Positions 8,607 through 17,274 of a stretch of DNA of 64,000 nucleotides are shown here, piece by piece; the stretch's first letter is position 1; each line of letters opens with the position of its first letter. The stretch is from the NCBI GenBank assembly GCA_964594125.1, contig CAZQLL010000003.1:124001-188000 (forward strand). The letters are read 5' to 3'. The DNA comes from CAVRZJ01 sp964594125. Its GTDB lineage: Bacteria; Acidobacteriota; Thermoanaerobaculia; Thermoanaerobaculales; Thermoanaerobaculaceae. The notes under the pieces are model-generated. The model did not search any database. It saw only the letters and a list, made by a program, of their open reading frames with translations, and was not told the origin of the DNA. The translations under genes and the position numbers were made by a program.

Positions 8607-8623
8607 GGCGCCCGGCGGGCGCC
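8607..8623. terminator. GC-rich hairpin between hflX and the RAYT gene
   Basis: GGCGCCC-GGC-GGGCGCC is a perfect 7-bp stem. It lies just downstream of the hflX stop and 29 bases upstream of the RAYT start. It may terminate hflX or be a REP-like flank of the RAYT gene. It lacks a T-run. Confidence 0.4.
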
Positions 8624-8642
8624 TGCTGCCGCGCTTCCGAGG

Positions 8643-9848
8643 TCAACGCCTGCGCACGACCAGCTCGACGGCGTCGGCGGTGAAACGGCGTGCGATCACG
8701 CTGCGTTCGGCGAGCGCCCGCTGCAGCGCCTCGCCTCCCTCGGGCGGGAACCGCAGCACCTCGAGGTCCGGGTGGTCGAGGATGCGGGCGCGGATCGCCT
8801 GCTGGAGGGCGGACACGCCGGCGCCGGTGAGCGCCGACACGGCAAGCGCCGGCCGGCCATCGGGGGGCGGCGGCGGCGCGCCGTCGAGGCGGTCGACCTT
8901 GTTAAGGACAACCAGGCAGCCCCGCGGGTCGACCCCGAGCGACTCGAGCACCTCGTCGCCGACGCGGAGCTGGTCCGGCCAGCCCGGGTGGGAGACGTCG
9001 ACGACGTGTACCACCACCTGCGCCAGCGCCGCCTCGGCGAGAGTCGCGCGGAAGGACGCGACGAGGTGGTGCGGCAGCTTGCGGATGAAGCCCACGGTGT
9101 CCGCCACGGTCACCACGGCGCCTTCGCCGAGCTCGGCGCGCCGCACGCGCGGGTCGATGGTCGCGAACAGGCGGTCCTCGACCACCGTGCGGCCGCCGGT
9201 CAGCGCGACGAACAGCGTGCTCTTGCCGGCGTTGGTGTAGCCGACCAGCGCGACCGCCGGCAGCGAGGCCCGTCGCTTGCGCTGCTGCGCCCGCTCGCGC
9301 TCGACGTCGTCGAGGCTCTCCTTAAGGAACGCGATCCGCCGCCTGATGGCGCGGCGGTCGATCTCGAGCTGCGTCTCGCCCACTCCGCGGGTCCCGATGC
9401 CGCCGGCCTGGCGCGAGAGGTGCGACCAGCGGCGCGTCAGCCGCGAGAGCGTGTAGGTGAGCTGCGCCAGCTCGACCTGCGTCTGCGCCTCCCGGGTCCG
9501 GGCGCGCAGCGCGAAGATGTCGAGGATGACGCCGGCGCGGTCGAGCACCTTGACGCCGTCGGGCAGCGCCTCCTCGAGGTGGCGGGCCTGCGAAGCGGAG
9601 AGGTCGTCGTCGAAGACCACCAGGCGGGCGCCGTGCTCCCCGACGGCAGCCGCGATCTCGGCGACCTTGCCCTTGCCGACGAAGGAACGCGAATCCGGCG
9701 TTCTGCGCTCCTGCGTCACACGCGCGACGGCATCGCCCCCCGCGGTGTCGACGAGCTGCGCCAGCTCGTCGAGGTGCGCGTTGACGGTGGACATCGGCAC
9801 CCCCGGCAGTGCGACGCCCACCAGCACGGCTCGTTCTCGCCCGGCCAC
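8643..9848 (-). CDS. hflX: GTPase HflX
   Basis: This 401-residue ribosome-associated GTPase rescues or splits stalled 70S ribosomes under stress. The N-terminal HflX domain (with RSFVGKGKV and VVFDDDLSASQARHLE) and the long helical linker (QVELAQLTYTLSRL, then GIGTRGVGETQLE) precede the G domain. The G domain has GYTNAGKST (G1), DTVGFIRKLPHHLV (G3) and NKVD (G4). The GTG start was picked because homology begins at RERAVLVGVALPG, where no ATG is available; a later ATG would cut off part of the domain. The C-terminal extension is about 90 residues. It is divergent from mgtC. Confidence 0.93.
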   Translation of the reverse strand: MAGRERAVLVGVALPGVPMSTVNAHLDELAQLVDTAGGDAVARVTQERRTPDSRSFVGKGKVAEIAAAVGEHGARLVVFDDDLSASQARHLEEALPDGVKVLDRAGVILDIFALRARTREAQTQVELAQLTYTLSRLTRRWSHLSRQAGGIGTRGVGETQLEIDRRAIRRRIAFLKESLDDVERERAQQRKRRASLPAVALVGYTNAGKSTLFVALTGGRTVVEDRLFATIDPRVRRAELGEGAVVTVADTVGFIRKLPHHLVASFRATLAEAALAQVVVHVVDVSHPGWPDQLRVGDEVLESLGVDPRGCLVVLNKVDRLDGAPPPPPDGRPALAVSALTGAGVSALQQAIRARILDHPDLEVLRFPPEGGEALQRALAERSVIARRFTADAVELVVRRR

Positions 9849-9903
9849 CGGCGCATCGTACGGGCGCGGCCGCGGCGAGGTCAACCGCGCCGCGCGGCGG
9901 CCC

Positions 9904-9931
9904 TTGACCCCGGGGCCACTCGTGCTAGGGT
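9904..9931 (+). promoter_or_regulatory. Promoter of mgtC
   Basis: TTGACC (9904-9909), a 16-base spacer and TAGGGT (9926-9931, in the context GTGCTAGGGTC) form one of the best -35/-10 pairs in the window, 35 bases before the mgtC ATG. Confidence 0.55.
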
Positions 9932-9966
9932 CGGAAAGCGACACTGCCAGCGTCGCGGGAGGCGTC

Positions 9967-10617
9967 ATGCACATCGACGTCGTCTTCGTGGCCAGACTCG
10001 TCATCGCCACCGGGCTCGGCGCGCTGATCGGGCTGCAGCGCGAGCTTTCCGGCAAGCCGGCCGGGCTGCGCACCAACCTGCTGATCTGCCTCGGCGCCGC
10101 GCTGATCACCCACATCTCGATCGCCGTGACGGCGCGCGCCGGCGTCGGCGACCCCGCGCGCATCGCGGCCCAGATCGTCGCCGGCATCGGCTTCCTCGGC
10201 GCCGGTACGATCGTGCGCTCGCAGTTCGCGGTGCACGGCCTCACCTCGGCGGCGACGATCTGGGTGGTCGCCGCCGTCGGCATGACCGTCGGCGCCGGCT
10301 TCGAACGCCAGGCGACGTTTGCGGCGCTCATCGTCATGCTCGCCCTCGGGGTGCTCGGGCAGGTGGAGCGCCGCTACCTCGGCCCGAACACGCTGACCGC
10401 GACGCTCGTCCTCGCCGACCCGACGGCGGACGTAACGGCGTTGCTGCGCAGCCTCGGAGCCGGGCGCCAGCTCAGCACCTCGTACCAGCGTCTCGGCGAC
10501 GGCGCCGCCCGCGTTCAGGTGACGTGGCGGGGCGCGGGCGACGGCGCCGCCAGGCTGGCCCGCGCCGCCGCCGCCCTCCCCGGGGTCACGCTGGAGAGCT
10601 GGGGGTGGGAGGAGTGA
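9967..10617 (+). CDS. MgtC/SapB family membrane protein
   Basis: This 216-residue inner-membrane protein has four or five helices carrying the MgtC signature ATGLGALIGLQRELSGK, AGLRTN and GIGFLGAGTI, followed by a C-terminal cytoplasmic ACT-like domain (residues about 145-216). MgtC proteins affect Mg2+ homeostasis and F-type ATP synthase activity, and promote survival under acid or low Mg2+. The ATG is the first start after the promoter. No magnesium transporter gene is adjacent, so the physiological role here is open. Confidence 0.9.
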   Translation: MHIDVVFVARLVIATGLGALIGLQRELSGKPAGLRTNLLICLGAALITHISIAVTARAGVGDPARIAAQIVAGIGFLGAGTIVRSQFAVHGLTSAATIWVVAAVGMTVGAGFERQATFAALIVMLALGVLGQVERRYLGPNTLTATLVLADPTADVTALLRSLGAGRQLSTSYQRLGDGAARVQVTWRGAGDGAARLARAAAALPGVTLESWGWEE

Positions 10618-10621
10618 GAGA

Positions 10622-10656
10622 CGTGGTGCGCGGTGCGTGGGCCGTGGTTCGTGGGC
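10622..10656 (+). repeat. Five CGTGGNN heptamer units
   Basis: CGTGGTG, CGCGGTG, CGTGGGC, CGTGGTT and CGTGGGC run in tandem between mgtC and the homocysteine methyltransferase gene, ending 17 bases before the GTG start. It is the same heptamer family as the icmF insertions but with one arm only. Confidence 0.65.
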
Positions 10657-10672
10657 CGGGGGCGGGCGGCGC

Positions 10673-11566
10673 GTGACGCCGACCGAGCTCGCGCGCTGGC
10701 TCGCGGCGGGCCCGCGGGTGCTCGACGGAGCGCTGGCCGGCGAGCTGCTCCGCCGCGGCGTCGCCTCGGCGGGCCGTCTCTGGGGCGTCGGCGCGCTGCT
10801 CGACGATCCCGACGCCGTCCGCGCGCTGCACCGCGACCACGCCGCCGCGGGCGCCGAGGCGCTCACGGCCGCGACGTTCCGGGTCGCGCCGTACTCGCTG
10901 CGCCGCGCCGGTCTCGAGCCGCGCGCCGCGGCGCTGGCGCGGCGTGCAGTCGCCCTGGCGCGCGAGGGCGCCGCCGCGGCGGGGCGCGACGCGCTCGTCT
11001 TCGCATCGCAGACCACGCTCGAGGACTGCTGGCGCCCGGACCTCGTCCCCGACGGCGCCACGCTCGCCGCCGAGCACGCGGTCACGGCCGAGCTGCTCGC
11101 CGCCGCGGGCGCCGACGCGCTGCTGCTCGAGACGTTCAACACCCTCCGCGAGGCCGCCGCCGCGGCGCGCGCCGCGGCCGCGACCGGGCTCGCGGTGGTG
11201 GTGTCGTTCGCCTGCCGCGCCGGCGGCCGCCTGCTCTCCGGCGAGGACGCCGCCGGGGCCGCCGCCGCCGTGACGCTCCCCGGCGTCGTCGCCGTGGGCG
11301 TCAACTGCACGGCGCTCCCGGACCTGATGCCGGCGCTCGTCCGCCTCGCCGCCGGCACGCCGCTGCCGCTCGCCGCCTGGGGCAACGACGCCTTCTTCGC
11401 CGAGGACTCGCCGTGGCTGGCGGCCGAGCCGGCCGGACCGGAGCGCTACGGCCGCTGCATGCTCGCCTGCGCCGCCGCCGGCGCACGCCTGATCGGAGGC
11501 TGCTGCGGCACCACCCCGGCGCACATCGCGGCCGTCGCCGCGGCGTTCGCCGGCACGCGCGGATGA
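10673..11566 (+). CDS. Homocysteine S-methyltransferase family protein
   Basis: This 297-residue (beta/alpha)8 protein of the MHT/BHMT Pfam family uses a zinc thiolate to activate homocysteine. The zinc cysteines are visible: GVNCT in the middle and the terminal GGCCGTTPAHI pair. The methyl donor (S-methylmethionine, S-adenosylmethionine or a corrinoid) cannot be assigned. The GTG at 10673 was chosen because similarity begins at LARWLA and the upstream codons are repeat sequence. The shadow of the heptamer repeat just upstream may have displaced the ribosome-binding site, which is weak. Confidence 0.85.
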   Translation: MTPTELARWLAAGPRVLDGALAGELLRRGVASAGRLWGVGALLDDPDAVRALHRDHAAAGAEALTAATFRVAPYSLRRAGLEPRAAALARRAVALAREGAAAAGRDALVFASQTTLEDCWRPDLVPDGATLAAEHAVTAELLAAAGADALLLETFNTLREAAAAARAAAATGLAVVVSFACRAGGRLLSGEDAAGAAAAVTLPGVVAVGVNCTALPDLMPALVRLAAGTPLPLAAWGNDAFFAEDSPWLAAEPAGPERYGRCMLACAAAGARLIGGCCGTTPAHIAAVAAAFAGTRG

Positions 11567-11587
11567 CGCGGGCCGCGCGGTGTTCGC

Positions 11588-11593
11588 TACAAT
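11588..11593 (+). promoter_or_regulatory. Candidate -10 box of nadCB
   Basis: TACAAT in the context CGCTACAATCC stands 6 bases before the nadC GTG, so the mRNA would be leaderless or nearly so. No convincing -35 is seen. Confidence 0.4.
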
Positions 11594-11599
11594 CCACTC

Positions 11600-12445
11600 G
11601 TGACCGCGCTCGCCGAGCCGTACCGCACCCACCTGCCCCCGCTGCTCGCCGCCGCGTTCGCCGAGGACCTGCCGGACATCACGTCGCTGGCGGTGTTCGG
11701 CGCCGGTGACACGCTGCGCGCCGAGCTGGTCGCGAAGCAGGACGGTGTCGTCTGCGGTGTTCCCGGGTTCGCCGCCGCGTACCGCTTTCTCGACACGGAG
11801 TGCGAGGTCGCGCCGGCGGTTGCCGACGGAGACAGCGTCACGCGGGGGCAGTGCCTGGCGCGCGTCGCGGGCCGCGCCCGCGCCGTCCTCGCGGCGGAGC
11901 GCACGTCCTTGAACGTCATCATGCGGCTGTCCGGCGTCGCGACGCTGGCACGCCGCTTCGCCGACGCGCTCGCAGGCACCGCGTGTCGCGTGCTCGACAC
12001 CCGCAAGACGACGCCCGGGTGGCGGGCGCTGGAAAAGCACGCGGTGCGCTGCGGCGGCGGCACCAACCACCGGATGGGCCTGTTCGACGCCGCGATGCTC
12101 AAGGACACGCACCTGGCGGCCGCCGGCTCGCTGACCGCCGCGGTGACCCGCGTCCGCGAGCGCTGGGGCGACGCGGTGCCCCTGGTGGTCGAGTGCGGCG
12201 ACCTCGCGCAGGTCGCCGAGGCGCTCGCGTGCGCCGTGCCCCACATCCTGCTCGACAACATGAGCAACGACGAGCTGCGCCGCGCGGTGGCGCTCGCCGC
12301 CGGCCGCGCCCGCCTCGAGGCGTCCGGCGGCGTCACGCTGGCGACGGTGCGGGCGATCGCGGAGACCGGCGTCGACTTCGTCTCCGCGGGCGCCCTGACG
12401 CACTCGGCCGGGGTGCTCGACCTCTCGCTGAAGGTGGTCCGATGA
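11600..12445 (+). CDS. nadC: Nicotinate-nucleotide pyrophosphorylase (carboxylating)
   Basis: This 281-residue quinolinate phosphoribosyltransferase converts quinolinate and PRPP to nicotinate mononucleotide in de novo NAD synthesis. Diagnostic blocks are ERTSLNVIMRLSG, DTRKTTPGWRALEKHAVRCGGG with NHRMGLFDAAMLKDTH, and LLDNMS. It starts with GTG and overlaps nadB by ATGA, so the two are co-translated. The C-terminal FVSAGALTHS is also canonical. nadA, which makes quinolinate, is not in the window. Confidence 0.96.
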   Translation: MTALAEPYRTHLPPLLAAAFAEDLPDITSLAVFGAGDTLRAELVAKQDGVVCGVPGFAAAYRFLDTECEVAPAVADGDSVTRGQCLARVAGRARAVLAAERTSLNVIMRLSGVATLARRFADALAGTACRVLDTRKTTPGWRALEKHAVRCGGGTNHRMGLFDAAMLKDTHLAAAGSLTAAVTRVRERWGDAVPLVVECGDLAQVAEALACAVPHILLDNMSNDELRRAVALAAGRARLEASGGVTLATVRAIAETGVDFVSAGALTHSAGVLDLSLKVVR

Positions 12446-14022
12446 CGCTGCACGACCGCGAGCGCTGCCAGATCCTCGTGCTCGGCACCGGCGTCGCCGG
12501 CCTCGCCGCCGCCCTCGGCGCGGCGGAGCGCGGCGCGGAGGTCGAGGTCGTGTGCCGCGCCCAGGACCCGGCGGCGACCAACACGGCATGGGCGCAGGGC
12601 GGCATCGTCTACCGCGGCGAGGACGACTCTCCGGAGCTGCTCGCCCGCGACATCTTCGCAGCCGGCGCCGAGTACGGCCTCGAGGCCGCCGCCGAGTTTC
12701 TCGCTGTCGCGGGGCCGCGCGCCGTCCGCGAGTGGCTCATCGACCGACTGCACGTGCCGTTCGACCGCTGCAGCACCGGCGGGCTCGACCTCGCCCTCGA
12801 GGCGGCCCACTCGCTGCCGCGCATCCTCCACGCCGCCGACCGCACGGGCGCCGCGATCCAGGAGGCCCTCCTGGCTGCCGCGCGCGAGCACCCGCGCATT
12901 CGCCTCCACCCGGGGTACCAGGCGGTCGACCTGCTGACCACCCACCACCACTCGCGGCGCGCCGTGGATCGCTACGCGCTGCGCAACCGCTGCGTCGGCG
13001 CCTACCTGCTGGAGGCCGCCACCGGCCGCGTGTGCACCGTCACCGCGGCCGCCACGATCATCGCCACCGGGGGCGCCGGCGCGCTGTACGTCCACACCTC
13101 CAACCAGCCGAGCTGCATCGGCTCAGGGTTGGCGATGGCGTCGCGCGCCGGAGCGCGCCTCCTGAACCTCGAGTTCATCCAGTTCCACCCTACCTGCCTG
13201 TACGTCCCGGGGGCGCCGCGCCACCTGATCACCGAGGCGCTGCGCGGCGCCGGCGCGCACCTCGTGAACGCGCGCGGCGAGCGCTTCATGGCGCGCTACC
13301 ACCCGATGGCCGAGCTGGCGCCGCGCGACGTGGTGACGCGCGCGATCGTCGACGAGATGCACCGCTCCGGCGCGGAGTGCGTCTACCTCGACCTCGAGGG
13401 GAAGGGCGAGCAGCTCAGGTCGCGCTTCCCGACGGTCAGCGAGACCTGCGCCCGCTACGGCATCGACATCTCGAGCGCCCGCATCCCGGTGGTGCCGGCC
13501 GCCCACTACACCTGCGGCGGCATCGTCTCCGACCTGCGCGGGCGCGCGACGATCCCGGGGCTGTACGTGGCCGGCGAAGCGGCGTGCACCGGCGTGCACG
13601 GCGCCAACCGCCTGGCCTCCACCTCGCTGCTCGAGGGGCTCACGTTCGGCCTCACCGCCGGGCGGGACGCGGTCGACCGGGCCACCGAGTACCCCCTCGA
13701 GGAGAGCCTCGTCGACGCGATCGCGAGCTGGGAGCCGGTGCCCGGGCCGTCGAACGAGGACCCGGCGCTGATCGCCCAGGACTGGTCCGCGATCCGCCAC
13801 ACGATGTGGAACTACGTCGGCATCGTGCGCACCCGCGCGCGCCTGGAGCGCGCCGAGGCCGACCTCCGCCACCAGCTCGTGCGCCTGACCTCGTTCTACC
13901 GCACGACGCCGATCTCGGCGCCGCTCGTCGACCTGTTCCACGGGTGCACCGCCGCCGGACTGATCGCCGCCGCGGCCCAGCGCAACCCGACCTCGGTCGG
14001 CTGCCATTACATCTCCGGCTGA
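12442..14022 (+). CDS. nadB: L-aspartate oxidase
   Basis: This 526-residue FAD enzyme oxidises L-aspartate to iminoaspartate, the first step of de novo NAD synthesis. It has the Rossmann motif VLGTGVAGLAAALGAAERG, TAWAQGGI, the active-site blocks EFIQFHPT and PRDVVTRAI, and HGANRLASTSLLEG near the FAD C-terminal site. The C-terminal helical domain (VRTRARLERA to NPTSVGCHYISG) is complete. It overlaps nadC by four bases. It could also reduce fumarate as known for E. coli NadB, which would matter under anaerobic conditions. Confidence 0.96.
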   Translation: MTLHDRERCQILVLGTGVAGLAAALGAAERGAEVEVVCRAQDPAATNTAWAQGGIVYRGEDDSPELLARDIFAAGAEYGLEAAAEFLAVAGPRAVREWLIDRLHVPFDRCSTGGLDLALEAAHSLPRILHAADRTGAAIQEALLAAAREHPRIRLHPGYQAVDLLTTHHHSRRAVDRYALRNRCVGAYLLEAATGRVCTVTAAATIIATGGAGALYVHTSNQPSCIGSGLAMASRAGARLLNLEFIQFHPTCLYVPGAPRHLITEALRGAGAHLVNARGERFMARYHPMAELAPRDVVTRAIVDEMHRSGAECVYLDLEGKGEQLRSRFPTVSETCARYGIDISSARIPVVPAAHYTCGGIVSDLRGRATIPGLYVAGEAACTGVHGANRLASTSLLEGLTFGLTAGRDAVDRATEYPLEESLVDAIASWEPVPGPSNEDPALIAQDWSAIRHTMWNYVGIVRTRARLERAEADLRHQLVRLTSFYRTTPISAPLVDLFHGCTAAGLIAAAAQRNPTSVGCHYISG

Positions 14023-14123
14023 GGCGGCCCGGCGCGCCCCCGGACGCCGGCCGCATGCCGCCGCGGCGGACGGCGGCCGCCGGGTCCTGCGGAGCGCGGG
14101 CGCCCGCCGGCCGGCCATACTGC

Positions 14124-14129
14124 TAGACT
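14124..14129 (+). promoter_or_regulatory. Candidate -10 box of the gamma-glutamyltransferase gene
   Basis: TAGACT in the context TGCTAGACTCG stands 10 bases before the ATG. There is no matching -35, and the leader would be very short. Confidence 0.4.
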
Positions 14130-14139
14130 CGCAGCGCCT

Positions 14140-15978
14140 ATGCAGAGCCTGCACCGCCTTGCGGCACTGTTGGCGCTCGCCGGGTGCGGGTTGTCGCTCG
14201 CGCCAGCGCCGCGCCTCGGGCCGGCGGAGACGGCGCTGCCCCCGCAGCTCCGAGCCAGCGAGGCCGTCTCCCGGGACGGCATGGTCGTCACCGGCAACCC
14301 GGCCGCCTCGTGGGCGGCGGCGCGCGTTCTGGAGGGCGGCGGCAACGCCGTCGACGCCGCGGCGGCGGCGGCGTTCGCCATGGGCGTGGCCGAGCCCGGG
14401 TCGTCGGGGCTCGGCGGGCAGACCTACATCCTCCTGCGGCTGGCCGACGGTCGGACGATCGCGGTCGACGGCTCGGTGCGGGTGCCCCTGGCGGCCTCGG
14501 CGATCGAGCTGCAGGCGATGCGCGACGAGCTCCGCGCCACCGGCTGGAGCCGCTACCTGCAAGGGCCGAAGGCGGTCGCGACGCCGGGCTCGCTGGCGGC
14601 GCTCGATGCCGCGCTGCGCGCGTACGGTACCATGACGCTGGCCGAGGTGATCGCTCCCGCGATCGCGATCGCCGAGACGGGGACGACCTGGTCGGCCGCG
14701 CTGCGCGCCTTCCTCATCGAGTACACAACGAAGGTCCGCGCCTCGCCGTACCTGTCGCGGCTGTACCTGCGCGACGACCTGGACGTGTGGGGTCCCGACC
14801 ACGTCTACTGCAACCCCGACCTGGCGTGCTTTCTCAGGCGTCTGGCGGTGGTCGGAGCGGAGGACTTCTACCGCGGAGCGATCGCCGCCGAGCTCGAGCA
14901 CCAGATGCGGGAGGCCGGGGGCTGGATGCGGCGCTCCGACCTGTCGCGGATCGAGGCGCAGCTCCTCGAGCCAGTGCGCGGGAGCTACCGCGGTCTCGAG
15001 GTCGTCTCCTACCCTTTCCCCGGCGGCGGGGCCGCACTCGTCGAGACGCTCGGCATCCTCGACCGCTTCGACGCCGAGCGGCTGCGGGGCGATGGCGTCG
15101 ACGCGATCCACCTTCTCGTCGAGGCGAGCCGGCTGGCGTACGCGGACGCCTTTCCGCGGCGGCGGCCGCCGAACCTGCCAGACGAGACCGCCGCCGACCC
15201 TTCCCATCTCCAGCGCCGCGCCACGCTGATCCGCAGCGACCGCGCGCTCACCGACGCCGAGGTGAGTCCGGAAGGCACCGCCGCGTACGAGAGCGGCGGC
15301 ACCACGCAGATCTCGGTCGTCGACCGCATGGGCAACGTCGTGGCGCTGACCCAGACGGTGGGCGCCACCTTCGGCGGCGGCGCGACCGCCGGGGAGTTCG
15401 GGTTCGCACTCAACAACCTGCTGCAAGGCTTCGACTTCGTCGACCGGCTCGCCTGGATGTACCTGCGCCCGGGGCAGGTCCCGATGACCGCGGGAGCGCC
15501 CACCATCCTGGTGCGGGAAGGGCGGCCGCTGCTCGTCCTCGGCGGCGCCGGCAGCGCCCGCATCCCGTCGTCCCTGGTCTCGGTGATCATCGGCATCGTC
15601 GACCGCCGTCTGCCGCCGACCGAGGCGCTCGGGGCGCCCCGCGCGCTGTGGGACGGCGTCCACGGCACGCTGTACCTCGAGATCGTCGGGCCCGCCGACG
15701 CTGCGCGCGCCGAGGAGCTCGACCGCCGCGGCTTCCACTCCCAGAAGCGTCTGACCTACCCCGCCGACCCCCGCGACGTCACCGACTTCGGGGGCGTCAA
15801 CGCGGTCTTCATCGACCCCGGCGACGGCACGATGGTGGGCGTCGGCGACGCCCGGCGCCAGGGGCATGCACAGGGGATCGCGCTCCCCGCGCCGCCGCCC
15901 GAGCCGCTCGTCCTCCCGCCGTGCTGGCGCACGCTCTGGGCCGAGCGCCCGCCCCGCGCGCAGCCACCGGGGACGTAG
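14140..15978 (+). CDS. Gamma-glutamyltransferase family lipoprotein
   Basis: This 612-residue Ntn-hydrolase precursor transfers or hydrolyses gamma-glutamyl groups such as glutathione. It has a lipoprotein signal with lipobox LAGC (Cys16), so it is probably membrane-anchored in the periplasm. Family blocks are MVVTGNPAASWAAARVLEGGGNAVDA, GSSGLGG and the autocleavage site SGGTTQISVVDRMGN, where Thr388 would become the N-terminal nucleophile of the small subunit. Classical enzymes have TTH; here the third residue is Gln. FALNNLLQGFD and the P(M)TAGAPTIL block follow. Cephalosporin acylase-like relatives share the fold, so substrate is uncertain. Confidence 0.9.
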   Translation: MQSLHRLAALLALAGCGLSLAPAPRLGPAETALPPQLRASEAVSRDGMVVTGNPAASWAAARVLEGGGNAVDAAAAAAFAMGVAEPGSSGLGGQTYILLRLADGRTIAVDGSVRVPLAASAIELQAMRDELRATGWSRYLQGPKAVATPGSLAALDAALRAYGTMTLAEVIAPAIAIAETGTTWSAALRAFLIEYTTKVRASPYLSRLYLRDDLDVWGPDHVYCNPDLACFLRRLAVVGAEDFYRGAIAAELEHQMREAGGWMRRSDLSRIEAQLLEPVRGSYRGLEVVSYPFPGGGAALVETLGILDRFDAERLRGDGVDAIHLLVEASRLAYADAFPRRRPPNLPDETAADPSHLQRRATLIRSDRALTDAEVSPEGTAAYESGGTTQISVVDRMGNVVALTQTVGATFGGGATAGEFGFALNNLLQGFDFVDRLAWMYLRPGQVPMTAGAPTILVREGRPLLVLGGAGSARIPSSLVSVIIGIVDRRLPPTEALGAPRALWDGVHGTLYLEIVGPADAARAEELDRRGFHSQKRLTYPADPRDVTDFGGVNAVFIDPGDGTMVGVGDARRQGHAQGIALPAPPPEPLVLPPCWRTLWAERPPRAQPPGT

Positions 15979-16140
15979 CGCGACAGGCGATGCGTCGTGC
16001 CGGCGGGCACGGCGGGCGTTCGGCCGCGGGCTCGGCGCGCAGGCGCCGGCGTCCGCCCGGAGGCGCGCAGCGCGGGCTCCGCCGACGGCGCTCGCACGGC
16101 GGCGCTTGCAACCGCAGCACCGGCGAGCGAGACTTGCCGC

Positions 16141-16710
16141 ATGAGCCTCGACCGTGCCGCGGCCTGGAAGCTCCTGTGCGATTGGACCGAGAACGTCAAC
16201 CTGCGCAAGCACGCGCTCGCTGTCGAGGCGGCGATGCGGGCACACGCACGCCGCCTCGGCCAGGACGAGGAGGCGTGGGGGATCGTCGGGCTGCTGCACG
16301 ACTTCGATTACGAGAAGAACCCCACCGTCGAGACGCACGTCTGGGTCGGGGCGAAGGTGCTGCGCGAGCAGGGGTGGCCGGAGCCGTGGGTGCGCGCGAT
16401 CGAGGGGCACGCGTCGTACACCGGCGTACCCCGCGACACCGACATGGCGCGCTGCCTGTTCGCGGTCGACGAGCTGTCCGGGTTCATCACCGCGTGCACG
16501 CTCGTCCGCCCCGACAGGACGATCGCCAACGTGCCAGTGGAGTCGGTGCTCAAGCGGATGAAGGAGCCGGCGTTCGCGCGCAAGGTCAACCGTGACGAGA
16601 TCCGCCAGGGCGCCGAGGAGATCGGCATGCCGCTCGAGCAGCACGTCGTCCTGGTGCGCGACGCCATGGCCGGCATCGCGGACGTGCTCGAGCTGCCGGC
16701 CAGGTCATGA
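16141..16710 (+). CDS. HD domain phosphohydrolase
   Basis: This 189-residue soluble protein has a compact HD domain: His24 (LRKHALAVE), His53-Asp54 (GLLHDFDYE) and downstream conserved His/Asp residues (HASYTG, FAVDELSGF). HD proteins are metal-dependent phosphohydrolases acting on nucleotides or similar phosphoesters; the substrate is not evident. Similar proteins annotated as HDIG predicted hydrolases are widespread. The ATG was chosen at the start of homology; the Shine-Dalgarno is weak. The stop overlaps the next ATG, so it is in an operon with the lipoprotein. Confidence 0.82.
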   Translation: MSLDRAAAWKLLCDWTENVNLRKHALAVEAAMRAHARRLGQDEEAWGIVGLLHDFDYEKNPTVETHVWVGAKVLREQGWPEPWVRAIEGHASYTGVPRDTDMARCLFAVDELSGFITACTLVRPDRTIANVPVESVLKRMKEPAFARKVNRDEIRQGAEEIGMPLEQHVVLVRDAMAGIADVLELPARS

Positions 16711-17204
16711 GACGCGAGCATCGCGGGCCGTGGGCCGTGGGCCGGGTGGCGGCGCTGGCGGCCGCCGTACTGGCAGCCGCGTGTGCGCGCTCGCCGGTAC
16801 CGGCGCGGCTCGGCGGGCTCTCGCGCGGCAAGGTGGTGCAGGGCGAGCGCGCGGCGCGGCTGGTTGCGGAGTTGCACGGGCGCGATGTCGCACCGGTGAC
16901 CTCGACGGTGGCCGAGTACGGGCGCGGCGCGCAGCTCACCCTCTACGTCTCGGCGTTCGCCGACGGCGCCGAGGCGAACCGTATTCTCGCCGCGATGCTG
17001 GCGCGACTCGCTTCCGGCGCGACGCCGTTCTCGCCGCCGCGCGAGCTGCGCGAGACCCCAGGGCACTGGTTCACCGTCGGGCCGGGCGGCCACCACGCGC
17101 TGTGGGCCGCGGATCACTCCGTCTACTGGGTCACCGGCGACCCGCAGCGCCTGCGCCAGGCCGTCGGCGAGCTGCCGTCTCCGCCGACCGGCGCCTGGAC
17201 CTGA
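16707..17204 (+). CDS. Putative lipoprotein of unknown function
   Basis: This 165-residue protein has a signal peptide and lipobox AAAC (cysteine about residue 26). The mature part has mixed alpha/beta character (VVQGERAARLVAELHGRDV, then LYVSAFADGAEANRILAAM and HHALWAADHSVYWVTGD). No family is recognised with confidence. Its start overlaps the HD gene stop by ATGA. Codons 6-12 of the signal peptide lie in a run of CGTGGGC heptamers, so the repeat contributes to the n-region (RGPWAVGRV). Confidence 0.7.
   Translation: MRREHRGPWAVGRVAALAAAVLAAACARSPVPARLGGLSRGKVVQGERAARLVAELHGRDVAPVTSTVAEYGRGAQLTLYVSAFADGAEANRILAAMLARLASGATPFSPPRELRETPGHWFTVGPGGHHALWAADHSVYWVTGDPQRLRQAVGELPSPPTGAWT
16722..16742 (+). 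repeat. CGTGGGC heptamer run inside a signal-peptide coding region
   Basis: CGCGGGC, CGTGGGC and CGTGGGC are in tandem, in frame within the first codons of the lipoprotein gene. It is the same family as the repeats at 10622 and 27459. Confidence 0.55.
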
Positions 17205-17225
17205 GCGATTCACTCCGGCGCTTCA

Positions 17226-17245
17226 GGGAGGTCGCGAGACCTCCC
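17226..17245. terminator. Bidirectional hairpin terminator
   Basis: GGGAGGTC-GCGA-GACCTCCC is a perfect 8-bp stem with a GNRA-type loop, followed by CTTTAAAG. It lies between convergent genes (lipoprotein on +, BON protein on -). Confidence 0.7.
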
Positions 17246-17274
17246 CTTTAAAGATGGCTCGGCGCCGCCCGCGC

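Noticed and set aside
5408..8683. Very long overlapping ORFs (over 1000 codons) antisense or out of frame to the cytochrome, nad and kinase genes
   Set aside because: They are Arg/Ala/Pro-rich shadows caused by high GC. The true genes have clear domains and ribosome sites.
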